From positions 1,240,001-1,304,000 of the forward strand of contig NZ_AP019547.1 in NCBI RefSeq assembly GCF_013168275.1: DNA of 64,000 nt, given 5' to 3'. The notes under the pieces were generated by a model, which did not search any database, was not told the origin of the DNA, and saw nothing but the letters and a program-made list of their open reading frames with translations. This document shows, piece after piece, positions 31,661 to 41,006 of the stretch. The first letter of the stretch is position 1; each line of letters starts with the position of its first letter. The translations under genes and the position numbers were made by a program. The stretch comes from Candidatus Nitrotoga sp. AM1P. Lineage in GTDB: Bacteria > Pseudomonadota > Gammaproteobacteria > Burkholderiales > Gallionellaceae.

Positions 31661-33820
31661 TTATTTAGCATTACGATGTGCTAAAAAATCTGCCTGTTGC
31701 AATTTAACCAGTGCTTGAATATCTTTCTCGACAGGATGATAAAGAGGACGGATCTTACGCACAACGATATTGTTCGCTTCTTTCACATCATCCGCACGCA
31801 AAGCAACGACGGCGGGTTTCAGAGCTTCATTAACGAATCGATTGCGGTTAGCGGCAAACTTCTCCGCCAGTGTTCGTTCAGCGGGTGTGAGGTGGTTGGC
31901 CATGTAGGCCTTCCATATTTTTTCTATCTCCGCAATATTTTCTTCGACCTGTGCCGTATTGTGACTAATCACTTCAGGCGTCGGTGTCACCAGGGTAGAC
32001 GCGACTGCAAGTCGGTTTTCCAATAGTAGTACTTCAATATGCGCCACCTGTTCGAGCGGAATCGTGCGATCCTGCTGGGTAACTTTCAGACCTTGTTCGG
32101 TCTTGCTCATGCCCACAATCAATAGCGGTAGCGCACAGAGCATTCCAAACAGCAGCGCGAGCTGAACCCGTCCGAAACCATTGACAATGAGTGGGCCTCT
32201 CACAGGGTTCAATTCTTCTTCAAGGGACTCATATCCTTTGCTGACTTTTCTGCCTGCGAGAGGGTGATTGGAGAACGGCTGGAACCGGTCGAAGCCTTTC
32301 ACGATGACGGTACCGCCCGTGTGCGTATAGTCTTCTTCAAAGTGTTTGAGGAATTCCATGAAACTATGGTCAACCAGTTTGGCCTTGGAGAAGTCCAGTT
32401 CTACTTTTTTTCCGGCTTTTAATTGGTTGAACGCATTTTTAAAGCCCATCAGGTTGGAGAATATGGCAGCGCCCTGAATGGTTAAATGATATTCCTCTTC
32501 TTTTTCTTTCAAGATGTAACGCGCCTTGAACATGCTGCGCAGGGGAGCGCCATTGGCAATATGGATGACAAATTTGGCCAGGATGCCTGAGGCGATTCCG
32601 ATCAGGAGATCCGTCGCGATGGTTGCGGCAATGGTGATTAAAAAGACCACTAGTTGTTCACTGCCAATTTTGTAGGTTTTGTAGAACAGTGACGGGGAGG
32701 CGAGTACGTACCCCACAAATATCAACATGGCTGCCAGCGCGGCATTGGGGATCATTTCAATCACGGGGATCATCAGGAGCATGGCTACCAGCAGGAAGGA
32801 GCCATGGAAGAAATTGGCCCAGACGGTACGGCCACCAAAGCGTACATTGGCTGAGCTCCGTGCGACTTCGGATATCATCGGGAGTCCACCCAATAATCCC
32901 GAGACGACATTACCGGCTCCGACGGCAGCCAGGTCTTTGTTGAAATCCGACTGCCGCTTCCAGGGATCGAGTCCGTCCACTGCTTTGACGGTCAGCAATG
33001 ATTCCAGGCTGCCCACGGCCAGAAGCATGAAGACATATTTCCAGAACACAAAAGTGGTGATGGCGGAGAAATCGGGGTTGTATCCGACTGAAGCCCAGAA
33101 GTTGCCAATATGAACAAGGGCGTGAGCGGGTTGTGTGGTGTTGAAATCCAACATGAAAGCCGCTGGAATGGCGATTAACAGCACGACCATGGGGGCCGGA
33201 ATTTTTTTCAGGAAGTTAATTTTGATTTTCGGCATACCGAATAAGATGATCAAACTGATCATGCCAATGATGGCAATCGGTTGATTGGCGTGCATGACAG
33301 AGTCGGGAATGCGTTCCAAAAGTCCAATGGGATCCAGTCCTTTTAATGTGGACGGGTCAATGCCCAGCAGGATATGGATTTGTTTGGAGAAGATGATGAT
33401 TCCGATGGCCGCCAGCATGCCGTGCACGGCCGAGTGCGGGATGAAATCACTGAGTGAACCGGCTTTCAAGAAGCCCAGAATGATTTGAAGCCATGAAGCA
33501 ACGACAATGACACCCAGAGCCAGATGCCAGCCTTCCGGGCCGCCGCCCAGTTCGGTGACACATCCGGCACAGATGGTGATCAGGCCCGCAGCGGGGCCTT
33601 TGATGGTGAGACGTGAGCCGGCAAAGAAGCTGACAAACAGGCCTCCAATCATGGCGGTGAGGACGCCCATCGCCGGCGGAAATTCACTGGCTTTCGCGAT
33701 GCCTAAACTGAGCGGTAACGCAAGCAGGAAGACCAGAAATCCCGAGATGAAATCAAATCGAAAATTTTCCTTTAATCCGGCTAACCCCTCTTTGGGAAGA
33801 GTTGATTGAATGGAACTCAT
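31661..33820 (-). CDS. SulP-family anion (probable bicarbonate) transporter with extra C-terminal four-helix sensory-type domain
   Basis: 719 residues. The first 420 or so are a SulP membrane domain (ALPLSLGIAKASEFPP, GSRLTIKGPAAGLI). A STAS domain follows (about 435-545: GAAIFSNLMGFKNAF, VELDFSKAKLVDHSFMEFL). Then comes something unusual: one more membrane helix (about 565-585, LALLFGMLCALPLLIVGM) and about 130 residues like the periplasmic four-helix bundle of chemoreceptors (DRTIPLEQVAHIEVLLLENR, EKIWKAYMANHLTPAE, ALRADDVKEAN). No kinase, HAMP or methyl-accepting part follows. Downstream of dabA-dabB on the same strand, bicarbonate is the likely substrate; sulfate is possible. The tail may sense a ligand and gate transport. 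Confidence 0.85.
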   Translation of the reverse strand: MSSIQSTLPKEGLAGLKENFRFDFISGFLVFLLALPLSLGIAKASEFPPAMGVLTAMIGGLFVSFFAGSRLTIKGPAAGLITICAGCVTELGGGPEGWHLALGVIVVASWLQIILGFLKAGSLSDFIPHSAVHGMLAAIGIIIFSKQIHILLGIDPSTLKGLDPIGLLERIPDSVMHANQPIAIIGMISLIILFGMPKIKINFLKKIPAPMVVLLIAIPAAFMLDFNTTQPAHALVHIGNFWASVGYNPDFSAITTFVFWKYVFMLLAVGSLESLLTVKAVDGLDPWKRQSDFNKDLAAVGAGNVVSGLLGGLPMISEVARSSANVRFGGRTVWANFFHGSFLLVAMLLMIPVIEMIPNAALAAMLIFVGYVLASPSLFYKTYKIGSEQLVVFLITIAATIATDLLIGIASGILAKFVIHIANGAPLRSMFKARYILKEKEEEYHLTIQGAAIFSNLMGFKNAFNQLKAGKKVELDFSKAKLVDHSFMEFLKHFEEDYTHTGGTVIVKGFDRFQPFSNHPLAGRKVSKGYESLEEELNPVRGPLIVNGFGRVQLALLFGMLCALPLLIVGMSKTEQGLKVTQQDRTIPLEQVAHIEVLLLENRLAVASTLVTPTPEVISHNTAQVEENIAEIEKIWKAYMANHLTPAERTLAEKFAANRNRFVNEALKPAVVALRADDVKEANNIVVRKIRPLYHPVEKDIQALVKLQQADFLAHRNAK

Positions 33821-33941
33821 GATATGTTGCTCCTAATTGTTGGGCAGAAACTTCCGGCTTGATCGTCTTAGTGTTAAGGGATTTTTTACGGCGCTTTTAA
33901 CCGTACTGACTGATTGGCCAATATACAATTTATCCGGCGGT

Positions 33942-34112
33942 TTATTGTCTAGCATGGGGACTGCCTCTTTGCTTATAAAGACTGAAGTTACGTGACAGCA
34001 TCAGGTAGCTCGCTTCCAACATCACCACCAGATTAATCAAATTTTGCTTCTTCCAAGAGAACACCGAGCTATTCGACCAATGCTGCAAAAATCTTGGTTT
34101 CTTAATTAGCAT
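33942..34112 (-). CDS. Small hypothetical ORF (56 aa) between dabB and the SulP gene
   Basis: 56 codons from the ATG at 34112 (MLIKKPRFLQHW), or 58 from a TTG two codons earlier, which sits better behind GAGGAG. The protein is basic, with an amphipathic stretch LINLVVMLEASYLML. It lies in the same orientation as dabB (73 bases upstream) and the transporter (121 bases downstream). I recognise no family. It may be a small partner of the uptake system or chance; the ribosome site and position argue mildly for real. Confidence 0.4.
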   Translation of the reverse strand: MLIKKPRFLQHWSNSSVFSWKKQNLINLVVMLEASYLMLSRNFSLYKQRGSPHARQ

Positions 34113-34185
34113 AATCAATTTTCACTCCTCTATTAATTATCATGTTCATCATGGCTTGGATTGAGAATTCCCCATTCAATTCGAA

Positions 34186-36066
34186 TTAAGAGGATCTGCT
34201 CGGATGTGCGTGATAAGTTTTAATATGAGGCCCAAGAAAGATACGCGCATATATTCTAATCAGTGAAAGTCCCGAAATGACGTAACTTAAGGCAGCGAGG
34301 AATACCAGGCCAGCCTGATCTTCATGAATGTGAGTAAATATTAGTTCTACCCCAATAAATGTAGGAGTCATTGGAAATGCCATGAGACCTAAACAAGCTA
34401 ATAGAAAAATAAAAGCCAATTTAGGATGCTCATAAGAGTGGCCTTGAAACTGATCTAAAGTGATTTTGTGTTCGTGAGATTTAAGTTCATTCAGACAAGC
34501 GTAGCCTAAGACCCCTGAAATAATTACGCCGCTTAAATACAGAATAATCTCATTGGTTTTTATATCGCCATTTAGCGAAATAGCAAGCGGTCTATATAGA
34601 TGCATGACGATTACCAAGACCCAACTTAGCAAAGCATTTTTTCTTTCTGCAAATGATTTGAGTAGCATAAGCAAACCGATAAATGCAAAAAACTCAGGTA
34701 AGTATGTATATGCTTCTTTTGGTATTAACTCTTCATTGAACAAGCAGATCAGACCTGTAAGATAGGTCACAATAAAGAAAATAAAAACTTCTTTTCCTGA
34801 GAAAAAATTTAATTTTCTGCCACACCACTTTAATGGATTCCATAAGAAACGATATACGAAGCTATCCAGATTGAATTCTTTAAGACATAACAAATAAATT
34901 GAGTACTCTATTTTTTTAAGAACTGAATTTCTATCAACATAATGACGTGGAATAAAATTATAGAATTGCTCGCGAATCATATAGCTTACGACCGAGGGCG
35001 AAACCAATAATTGATAGGTTCTTAAAAAAGCATTTCCGGCAAAATGTATTAAAGCAAGGGCGTGAAAACCTAAAGCAATTTCAATAAAAATCAGTCCAAT
35101 TTGTGCAATCGAGGAATAGGCTATTTGCGTTTTAACCGATGATTGAACTCGTGCAATTCCTGTCGCGATAATACTCGTCGATAAACCTAAAAATATGACC
35201 GTTATTACTATGGAAGTAAGGTGTTCCCACAAAGGAAATGTTCTTAATAACAAAAATGCACCTAGATGAACCGAGAGCGATCCATAAAAAATTGCACTGG
35301 ATGGAGTGGGACCTTCCATTGCTCTTGGAACCCAGGAAGAGAAAGGAAGTTGGCCTGATTTTACTGCGGCAGCAAGTAATATCATTAGCGAAATAAGAAC
35401 TCCAAGGAGAGGATGGTTTTGGAGATGCTCGCTAATAAATTGTTTATCGGTTAATTCTGAAAAATTAATATTTTTACGCCATAAATAATGATTCATCCAC
35501 ATGACAATGAGTAAGCTCATATCGGCAATACGAAATACCGTAAAGACCTTGAGTGCATTTTTTATAGGCAAATACCGATCTCTATAAAATCCAATCAATA
35601 AAAACGAAGAAAAACCAAGTATCTCCCAGCCTACAAACAGGGTCTCAAAATTTCCTGAAAATATTATTATGTTGTAGCCAATATAAAAGAAAAGAATGAT
35701 GTTAAAAAATCGCTTGTAACCACTTTCTCGATGAAGATACCAACGGCAATATTGTGTCACCAGAAATGTGAGGGCCGAACCAACAAATAGGTAAACAGCA
35801 CTGATTTTATCAAAATAGAAAGAAACTAAGAATTGGTATTCTTTTGTTTTAAAAAGAATAATTTCACTTCTCTCAAGCGTTGGATGATTATAGAGTAGCC
35901 ATATAACCAGGAATACCCAAGCAATAATTAAATGCAAACCCACGGTAAAAAGAACAGTCCGTGAGACAGCATTTTCCATTTTATCTGGGATAAACAGACT
36001 AAAAACAAACCCCACAAATGGTATAAGTATAAAAAATTGAAGCAGTGATGTAAGCAACAAAGTCAT
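34186..36066 (-). CDS. dabB: Inorganic carbon uptake membrane subunit DabB (NuoL/MrpA-like)
   Basis: 626 residues with about 15 membrane helices, related to the proton-moving subunit NuoL of complex I. The proton-channel domain (about 95-330) shows GWEILGFSSFLLIGFY, KSGQLPFSSWVPRAMEGPTPSSA and a conserved Lys in helix contexts. It starts 9 bases after dabA. In the DAB systems described in Halothiobacillus and others, DabB couples the proton gradient to DabA, which converts CO2 to bicarbonate one way in the cytoplasm. Low GC relative to the TCA genes hints at separate ancestry. The family can be confused with Mrp or NDH subunits, but the DabA neighbour settles it. Confidence 0.93.
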   Translation of the reverse strand: MTLLLTSLLQFFILIPFVGFVFSLFIPDKMENAVSRTVLFTVGLHLIIAWVFLVIWLLYNHPTLERSEIILFKTKEYQFLVSFYFDKISAVYLFVGSALTFLVTQYCRWYLHRESGYKRFFNIILFFYIGYNIIIFSGNFETLFVGWEILGFSSFLLIGFYRDRYLPIKNALKVFTVFRIADMSLLIVMWMNHYLWRKNINFSELTDKQFISEHLQNHPLLGVLISLMILLAAAVKSGQLPFSSWVPRAMEGPTPSSAIFYGSLSVHLGAFLLLRTFPLWEHLTSIVITVIFLGLSTSIIATGIARVQSSVKTQIAYSSIAQIGLIFIEIALGFHALALIHFAGNAFLRTYQLLVSPSVVSYMIREQFYNFIPRHYVDRNSVLKKIEYSIYLLCLKEFNLDSFVYRFLWNPLKWCGRKLNFFSGKEVFIFFIVTYLTGLICLFNEELIPKEAYTYLPEFFAFIGLLMLLKSFAERKNALLSWVLVIVMHLYRPLAISLNGDIKTNEIILYLSGVIISGVLGYACLNELKSHEHKITLDQFQGHSYEHPKLAFIFLLACLGLMAFPMTPTFIGVELIFTHIHEDQAGLVFLAALSYVISGLSLIRIYARIFLGPHIKTYHAHPSRSS

Positions 36067-36075
36067 ATTAAAACC

Positions 36076-38610
36076 TTAATTCATTAGGTAGACTGGCAAA
36101 TTCTCTTTAGTGGCTTCAACGATATGAAGTGATTCTGCTGCTTTAACTGACTCAATTAAAGTAATGGCGTCTGAAATAGAACCAAGAGTTCGTGTTAATG
36201 GACGGTAAAGAGAGAAACTCCCGTCTTTAAATAAGAAAATTTCGCGCGTCTCTGGATTTACTGCAACTAGTCGAACCCACTCATTCAAATAAAATTCATA
36301 ATTTGCGGGTAGCTGATTAATTGCTCCTAATACAATCTCAGGAAAGTGTTCAACAATAACCAGCAGACGGATAGGATCATGAACTTCAATCATCTGGCTT
36401 GGGAGACCTGATCTTAAGTCGCCATCACTGCCATTAGCCACGCCAATCAGTCCCATAACATTATGGGGAAGTTTAGTTCCTGCACCTAATTTGTAATTGT
36501 CAACCCGCGAGAAAAAGTATTCGAGACTGATACCTCCCATAACCGGTGCAATAGGTTTCATAACATTAGATAGATATTTTCCTTCAGGATCTATTCTGTA
36601 ATCGTAAGAACTCATCGACGACCGTCTGTCTAAATAGATGTCCTTTGATAAAGTTCGCCTGCCGACAAAACAACTTGCGTTGGTTGAATGATTAAGTTCT
36701 TGTCGAGGTTCGAATAATGAAACCGATCTCTTAAGAATTTCTCTATGGATTTTTTTGGCGCTCAGATTAGTATCAATTGACACTAATCTTCTTGATCTTT
36801 CTTTTGAATTTAAATCCAAAGCCTTGACAAAAACGGGGGTGTTTTTTTTATGGTTTGCCGAATTCACAGCAGAAAGTAAATTCTCATCAAAATAAGTAAT
36901 CTCGTCGCGAGTAGTATCATGAAGGGCGCCCAGGAATTGCGTTTCTATGGGAATCACCAGCCCTCTCGAACTCAACAATGCTCTAACTTCAGGGTGATTA
37001 GCCATCACGCAAAACACTCTTGCGTTAACCGAACCAGGCCTACCTCCACAAGCTCCACAGTCATAAGCACAATAATGAGGATTATTAATACTGGTGGCAC
37101 CATGTCCAACAACATAGACAATTGATGCGAAGTCTTTAACGAGCCCAATACTGGTTAAAATTGTTTCTACTCTTTGAGCCATCTCCTCAATTGTAAATCC
37201 CACCTGTAAGTCGTTTTCTCTGTGGTTCGTATTTTTGTTCTCAATCGTAAGGTTCGAAAGCTTATCCATATGGGCAATTGGCGAAGCCATGGCGGGCATC
37301 GAGGAAGGGCTGAAAATATTCAGAGCCAGTTTAAATCCTGACAATAATCCTAGTGTCTGAGTAACCAGCCACCCTCGAAAAAGAGAATGGGATACTTTAG
37401 AAAAATGTGCTTCTTTCTTCCTCTTTTTTTTGGTTTCTGTTTCCTTAATTAAATATTTTGGTGTAACGGGTGCAGGACAACATTTTGTATAGAATTTTCC
37501 ATGCTCAGGCTGAAAATAGAATTCAACGCCAAAGAATCCAGGGGTAGCAAAGGTTTCACATTCGGCGTCAATTCTTTCAAGGTAACGACGGAAGGAAAGC
37601 TCCCTATCATCGATACATGTAAACACTTGAAAACTTTTGTGGAAGGGTACTGTTTCATCCTTCTTTTTTTGTAATTGAATAGCGGCAAGCACTGGGTCAT
37701 AGTAAGACCATTCAAAAGCTTCTTGCCAAATTGAAAGGACTTCATCCAATTCTGTATTGGGAACATCACCAAAAAGCTCTACAGGTCTGTTTTTTAAATT
37801 GCTGCCCATTGGCAACCAATCTTCTTCAAATTGGAAATCAAGTGCATCAATCTCTAATAAGAGTTCAAAAACAATTAAGTCATGAAGTGATATTTTTTTT
37901 GGGTTCAACAGAGATTGCGGTTGATCTTCAACAGTGGACACCATACCCGACCAACCTTGATGTGCAAATTGCTGATCATATAAATACTGCTTGTAAAGCG
38001 ATTTGTCACCAACCAGAATTTTCAGTAAATCTTCAATTTTACAATTGCCCTTGAGAAGGAGTTCTTTAGCTCTTTTTCTTTTAAAGAAACTTGTAAAACT
38101 GTTTTCTTCTATTTCTCTCATTGAAGAAAGAAAGCCTTCATGCCCAACGGGGAAACCCCATATTGAAATTCCCTGATCAAGGTAACTACAAAGAATTCTG
38201 AAAAGAAGTGGATGTACAAATAAATCCAGGTCTATGCGATATTGCTCTTTCCAATTTAATCGCAGCAAACCGATTCTTGATGAAATAGAAGTGTCATATT
38301 TCTTGCCAAGCGCATTTTTCATCCATTCATTTACATGCTCTGAACCCTTTTTTTCAGCAATAATTCTTTTTAGAATGTCTTCGCGGATACGTGTCGATAT
38401 ATAGAGCGATCTATAATCTTCTAACTGCAGGGAAACAAAATAACCAAATATTTTGGATGCATGACGAATGCCATCGTAAAACTTAAGATGCTGAAATGCA
38501 TGTAACGTATTGTGATGAATAAAATCTTTTAGTGGGGCCTGACTGGGCAAGTAGTGCTTCAATTCATGAAGTACTTCTTGTTCATTAAAAATAGAATTAT
38601 TTGAATTCAT
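36076..38610 (-). CDS. dabA: Inorganic carbon uptake subunit DabA (DUF2309, zinc, carbonic-anhydrase-like)
   Basis: 844 residues, cytoplasmic face. The zinc-site residues known for DabA are present: C332 and D334 in FTCIDDRELSFRRYL, H503 in VVGHGATSINN, and C518 in AYDCGACGG, 15 residues after the His as in the Halothiobacillus protein (C351, D353, H524, C539). N-terminal HHNTLHAFQHL is also family-typical. DabA with DabB forms the vectorial CO2-hydrating complex of autotrophs. The gene is AT-rich. It is the first gene of dabA-dabB-small ORF-SulP, with a promoter presumably in the 245-base gap before it. Confidence 0.95.
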   Translation of the reverse strand: MNSNNSIFNEQEVLHELKHYLPSQAPLKDFIHHNTLHAFQHLKFYDGIRHASKIFGYFVSLQLEDYRSLYISTRIREDILKRIIAEKKGSEHVNEWMKNALGKKYDTSISSRIGLLRLNWKEQYRIDLDLFVHPLLFRILCSYLDQGISIWGFPVGHEGFLSSMREIEENSFTSFFKRKRAKELLLKGNCKIEDLLKILVGDKSLYKQYLYDQQFAHQGWSGMVSTVEDQPQSLLNPKKISLHDLIVFELLLEIDALDFQFEEDWLPMGSNLKNRPVELFGDVPNTELDEVLSIWQEAFEWSYYDPVLAAIQLQKKKDETVPFHKSFQVFTCIDDRELSFRRYLERIDAECETFATPGFFGVEFYFQPEHGKFYTKCCPAPVTPKYLIKETETKKKRKKEAHFSKVSHSLFRGWLVTQTLGLLSGFKLALNIFSPSSMPAMASPIAHMDKLSNLTIENKNTNHRENDLQVGFTIEEMAQRVETILTSIGLVKDFASIVYVVGHGATSINNPHYCAYDCGACGGRPGSVNARVFCVMANHPEVRALLSSRGLVIPIETQFLGALHDTTRDEITYFDENLLSAVNSANHKKNTPVFVKALDLNSKERSRRLVSIDTNLSAKKIHREILKRSVSLFEPRQELNHSTNASCFVGRRTLSKDIYLDRRSSMSSYDYRIDPEGKYLSNVMKPIAPVMGGISLEYFFSRVDNYKLGAGTKLPHNVMGLIGVANGSDGDLRSGLPSQMIEVHDPIRLLVIVEHFPEIVLGAINQLPANYEFYLNEWVRLVAVNPETREIFLFKDGSFSLYRPLTRTLGSISDAITLIESVKAAESLHIVEATKENLPVYLMN

Positions 38611-38855
38611 TTTTATAAGCTCTATGTAGTGTTCTTTTTCTTTAAACCGAATGTGGCAATTAAAAAATTTTTTATATAACGTAACGCACTACTACTAAAT
38701 ATTTAGTAAATTATTCTTAATGTTCAAAATGGTATACGTAATGTATGTTTAGGGGAAAATCTTGTCAAACTGAAGCTTGATATATGCCGATCATCAAAAT
38801 TTGATGATCTTTATTCATTTATACGTTACTGACTTATTTTTCTTTATTTTTAAAT

Positions 38856-39347
38856 ATGATAATAACCAATACGGTACATAAAAAAATAGTGATTCGCCTT
38901 GCTGAAATTCGTGATGTTTTAGTTATCACTGAATTTAATCAAGCGATGGCTTTCGAAACAGAAAGAAAAAAATTAATACCGAAAGTAGCATCAAAAGGTG
39001 TCAAAAATATTTTAAAAAACTCTAATCTCGGATTTTATGTGATTGCTGAACGTGGCAAGGAAGTCATTGGATCACTAATGGTAACCACGGAATGGAGCGA
39101 TTGGCGAAATGGCATGTTTTGGTGGATTCAAAGCGTCTACATCAAGCCAAATGAGCGTCGAAAAGGGATTTATACCCAGCTATATAATTTTGTTAAAGAG
39201 TCTGCGAATAATAACCCCAGTATTTGCGGGTTTCGTCTTTATGTGGAAAATGAAAATATTCTTGCCCAAAACACATATGAAGCTCTTGGCATGATAGAAA
39301 CGAGTTACCGGATATACGAAGAACTGAAACCAGAAACTCGCAAGTAG
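38856..39347 (+). CDS. GNAT-family N-acetyltransferase
   Basis: 163 residues. It shows the GNAT fold order, with the acetyl-CoA pyrophosphate loop in NERRKGIYTQLY (about 108-119), the WWIQSVYIKP strand before it, and FRLYVENENILAQNTYEALGM near the end, where the Asn and the aromatic residue bind acetyl-CoA. The substrate is not predictable. It is divergent from dabA and AT-rich like it, so it may have arrived with the dab block. No strong ribosome site precedes the ATG. Confidence 0.85.
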   Translation: MIITNTVHKKIVIRLAEIRDVLVITEFNQAMAFETERKKLIPKVASKGVKNILKNSNLGFYVIAERGKEVIGSLMVTTEWSDWRNGMFWWIQSVYIKPNERRKGIYTQLYNFVKESANNNPSICGFRLYVENENILAQNTYEALGMIETSYRIYEELKPETRK

Positions 39348-39566
39348 ATCGTGTATTCAGAAAATTTCGTACTCGTTTCATCGGTGAGCCCAGTCCTGTG
39401 TACTTCTTTTTGGAAGCTTCAATCTTGCCCTCACCCGCTGCAGAGATGTCTTTAAACAATTTTTTCTTGCGTTATTCAGTGCCAAAGCGGCATTATTGCC
39501 ACTTTAACTCAGTTATAGTTCAAATTATGTACCCTATGTTTTGAACTACTCCTTCCGCTCATCCAA

Positions 39567-41006
39567 CTACTGCCACCCTCCACCCAATGACTTATAAAGA
39601 TCCACCATTGCGTCAATTTGTTTTTGTTTCGTTTCAATTAAATCTTTTTTGGCATCCAAGGTATCCCTTTGTGCCAATAGCACATCCAGATAGTCCACAC
39701 GGGCAGATTTGAATAGCTGGTTAGCGACCTCAATTGATTGGGCGAGCGCTTCCACTTGGCTTGTCTTAAGCTGATAGTTTTTGTCGAGGTTATCGATATT
39801 TGAAATTTGATTCGCTACTTCAGTATAAGCTTTAATAATGCTTTGCTCATACTCATAAGCCGCCTGAATCTGCTTGGCATTGGCGTTTTTATATTCCGCT
39901 ATGATGGCATTTTTATTAATCAGTGGCGCGACTAATTCTCCGGCAATACTGGCCGCCAATGACTCTGGAGTATTGATGAGGTATTTAAGTGCAAAAGCCT
40001 CATACCCTATTCCAGTGTTTATACTAAAGGAGGGATAGAAATTTGCCCTAGCCACCTTTATGTTTAATGCCGCTGCCGATAGCTCAAGTTCCGCTTGCCT
40101 AATATCAGGCCTGTTTTGTAGCAATTGTGACGGAATACCTGTCTTAAGCACCTTGGGTTTAAGCTCCATAAAACCACTGGAAGCACGCTGGATAAGCTGC
40201 GGCGTTCTCCCTAACAAGAAATTTATCCGGTTTTCAACAACAGTAATATTTTGATTTAATTCGTATACTTTGCTTTTGTTTTTTGCCACTTCTGCTTCAT
40301 AACGTCTGACAGCAAGTGCAGTTGTTCTTGCATATAGCTGTAGTTGCTTGACCATATCCAAACCATTTTGCTGGATACTAATATTTTGCTCTAAATTATT
40401 AAGCTGGTTGTCCAAGGCAAGCAGTTCATAGTACGAATGGGCAACTTCAGCAACCAGGTTAGTCACCAAAAAATTTTTGCCTTCTTTTGATGCCATATAC
40501 TCGAGAACAGCGACCTGTTTCGCATTTCTCAACTTTTTCCATACGTCTATCTCCCAGGTTGAAAATAACCCAAAGTGATAATCGCCCAGGTATGTAGGGA
40601 AGGCTCGGCCATGGGCTATTGGCAGATTCTCTTCAATAGCGCCATTGCGCGTAAACTGGCCCTTTTTGTCCCCGCCTGCACCAGCACCAATATTTACAAA
40701 TGGCAAATATTGGCCTCTACGCGCTTGAATTTCATTCTGTGCAACACTGATGCGCTGCATCATGATGTTAATTTCTTTATTGTTAACAACAGCTATATCT
40801 ATCAAACTTAATAAATTAGGATCATCGAAAAAATCTTTCCATTTAATACTCGCCGTATTGGTCTGGTCCGAAACACCCGCTTTATAACCAGCAGGAAGAC
40901 GCGTGTCTTCTTTTTTGATTATTACCTCAGGAGTACTACAGGCCTGCAACATCAGACCCAACACGCCTAAGGTCATAAACTGAAATGTTTTAGTTTTCGT
41001 TGTCAT
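39567..41006 (-). CDS. Efflux outer-membrane lipoprotein, NodT/OprM family
   Basis: 479 residues with a lipoprotein signal ending LQAC (about residue 23). Two outer-membrane efflux protein repeats form the trimeric TolC-like channel; family segments include WKDFFDDPNLLSLID, LVAEVAHSYYELLALD, RPDIRQAELELSAAALN and the closing DLYKSLGGGW. It is the third gene of an efflux operon and overlaps the pump gene by 17 bases. Which compounds leave is not shown by sequence. Confidence 0.92.
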   Translation of the reverse strand: MTTKTKTFQFMTLGVLGLMLQACSTPEVIIKKEDTRLPAGYKAGVSDQTNTASIKWKDFFDDPNLLSLIDIAVVNNKEINIMMQRISVAQNEIQARRGQYLPFVNIGAGAGGDKKGQFTRNGAIEENLPIAHGRAFPTYLGDYHFGLFSTWEIDVWKKLRNAKQVAVLEYMASKEGKNFLVTNLVAEVAHSYYELLALDNQLNNLEQNISIQQNGLDMVKQLQLYARTTALAVRRYEAEVAKNKSKVYELNQNITVVENRINFLLGRTPQLIQRASSGFMELKPKVLKTGIPSQLLQNRPDIRQAELELSAAALNIKVARANFYPSFSINTGIGYEAFALKYLINTPESLAASIAGELVAPLINKNAIIAEYKNANAKQIQAAYEYEQSIIKAYTEVANQISNIDNLDKNYQLKTSQVEALAQSIEVANQLFKSARVDYLDVLLAQRDTLDAKKDLIETKQKQIDAMVDLYKSLGGGWQ

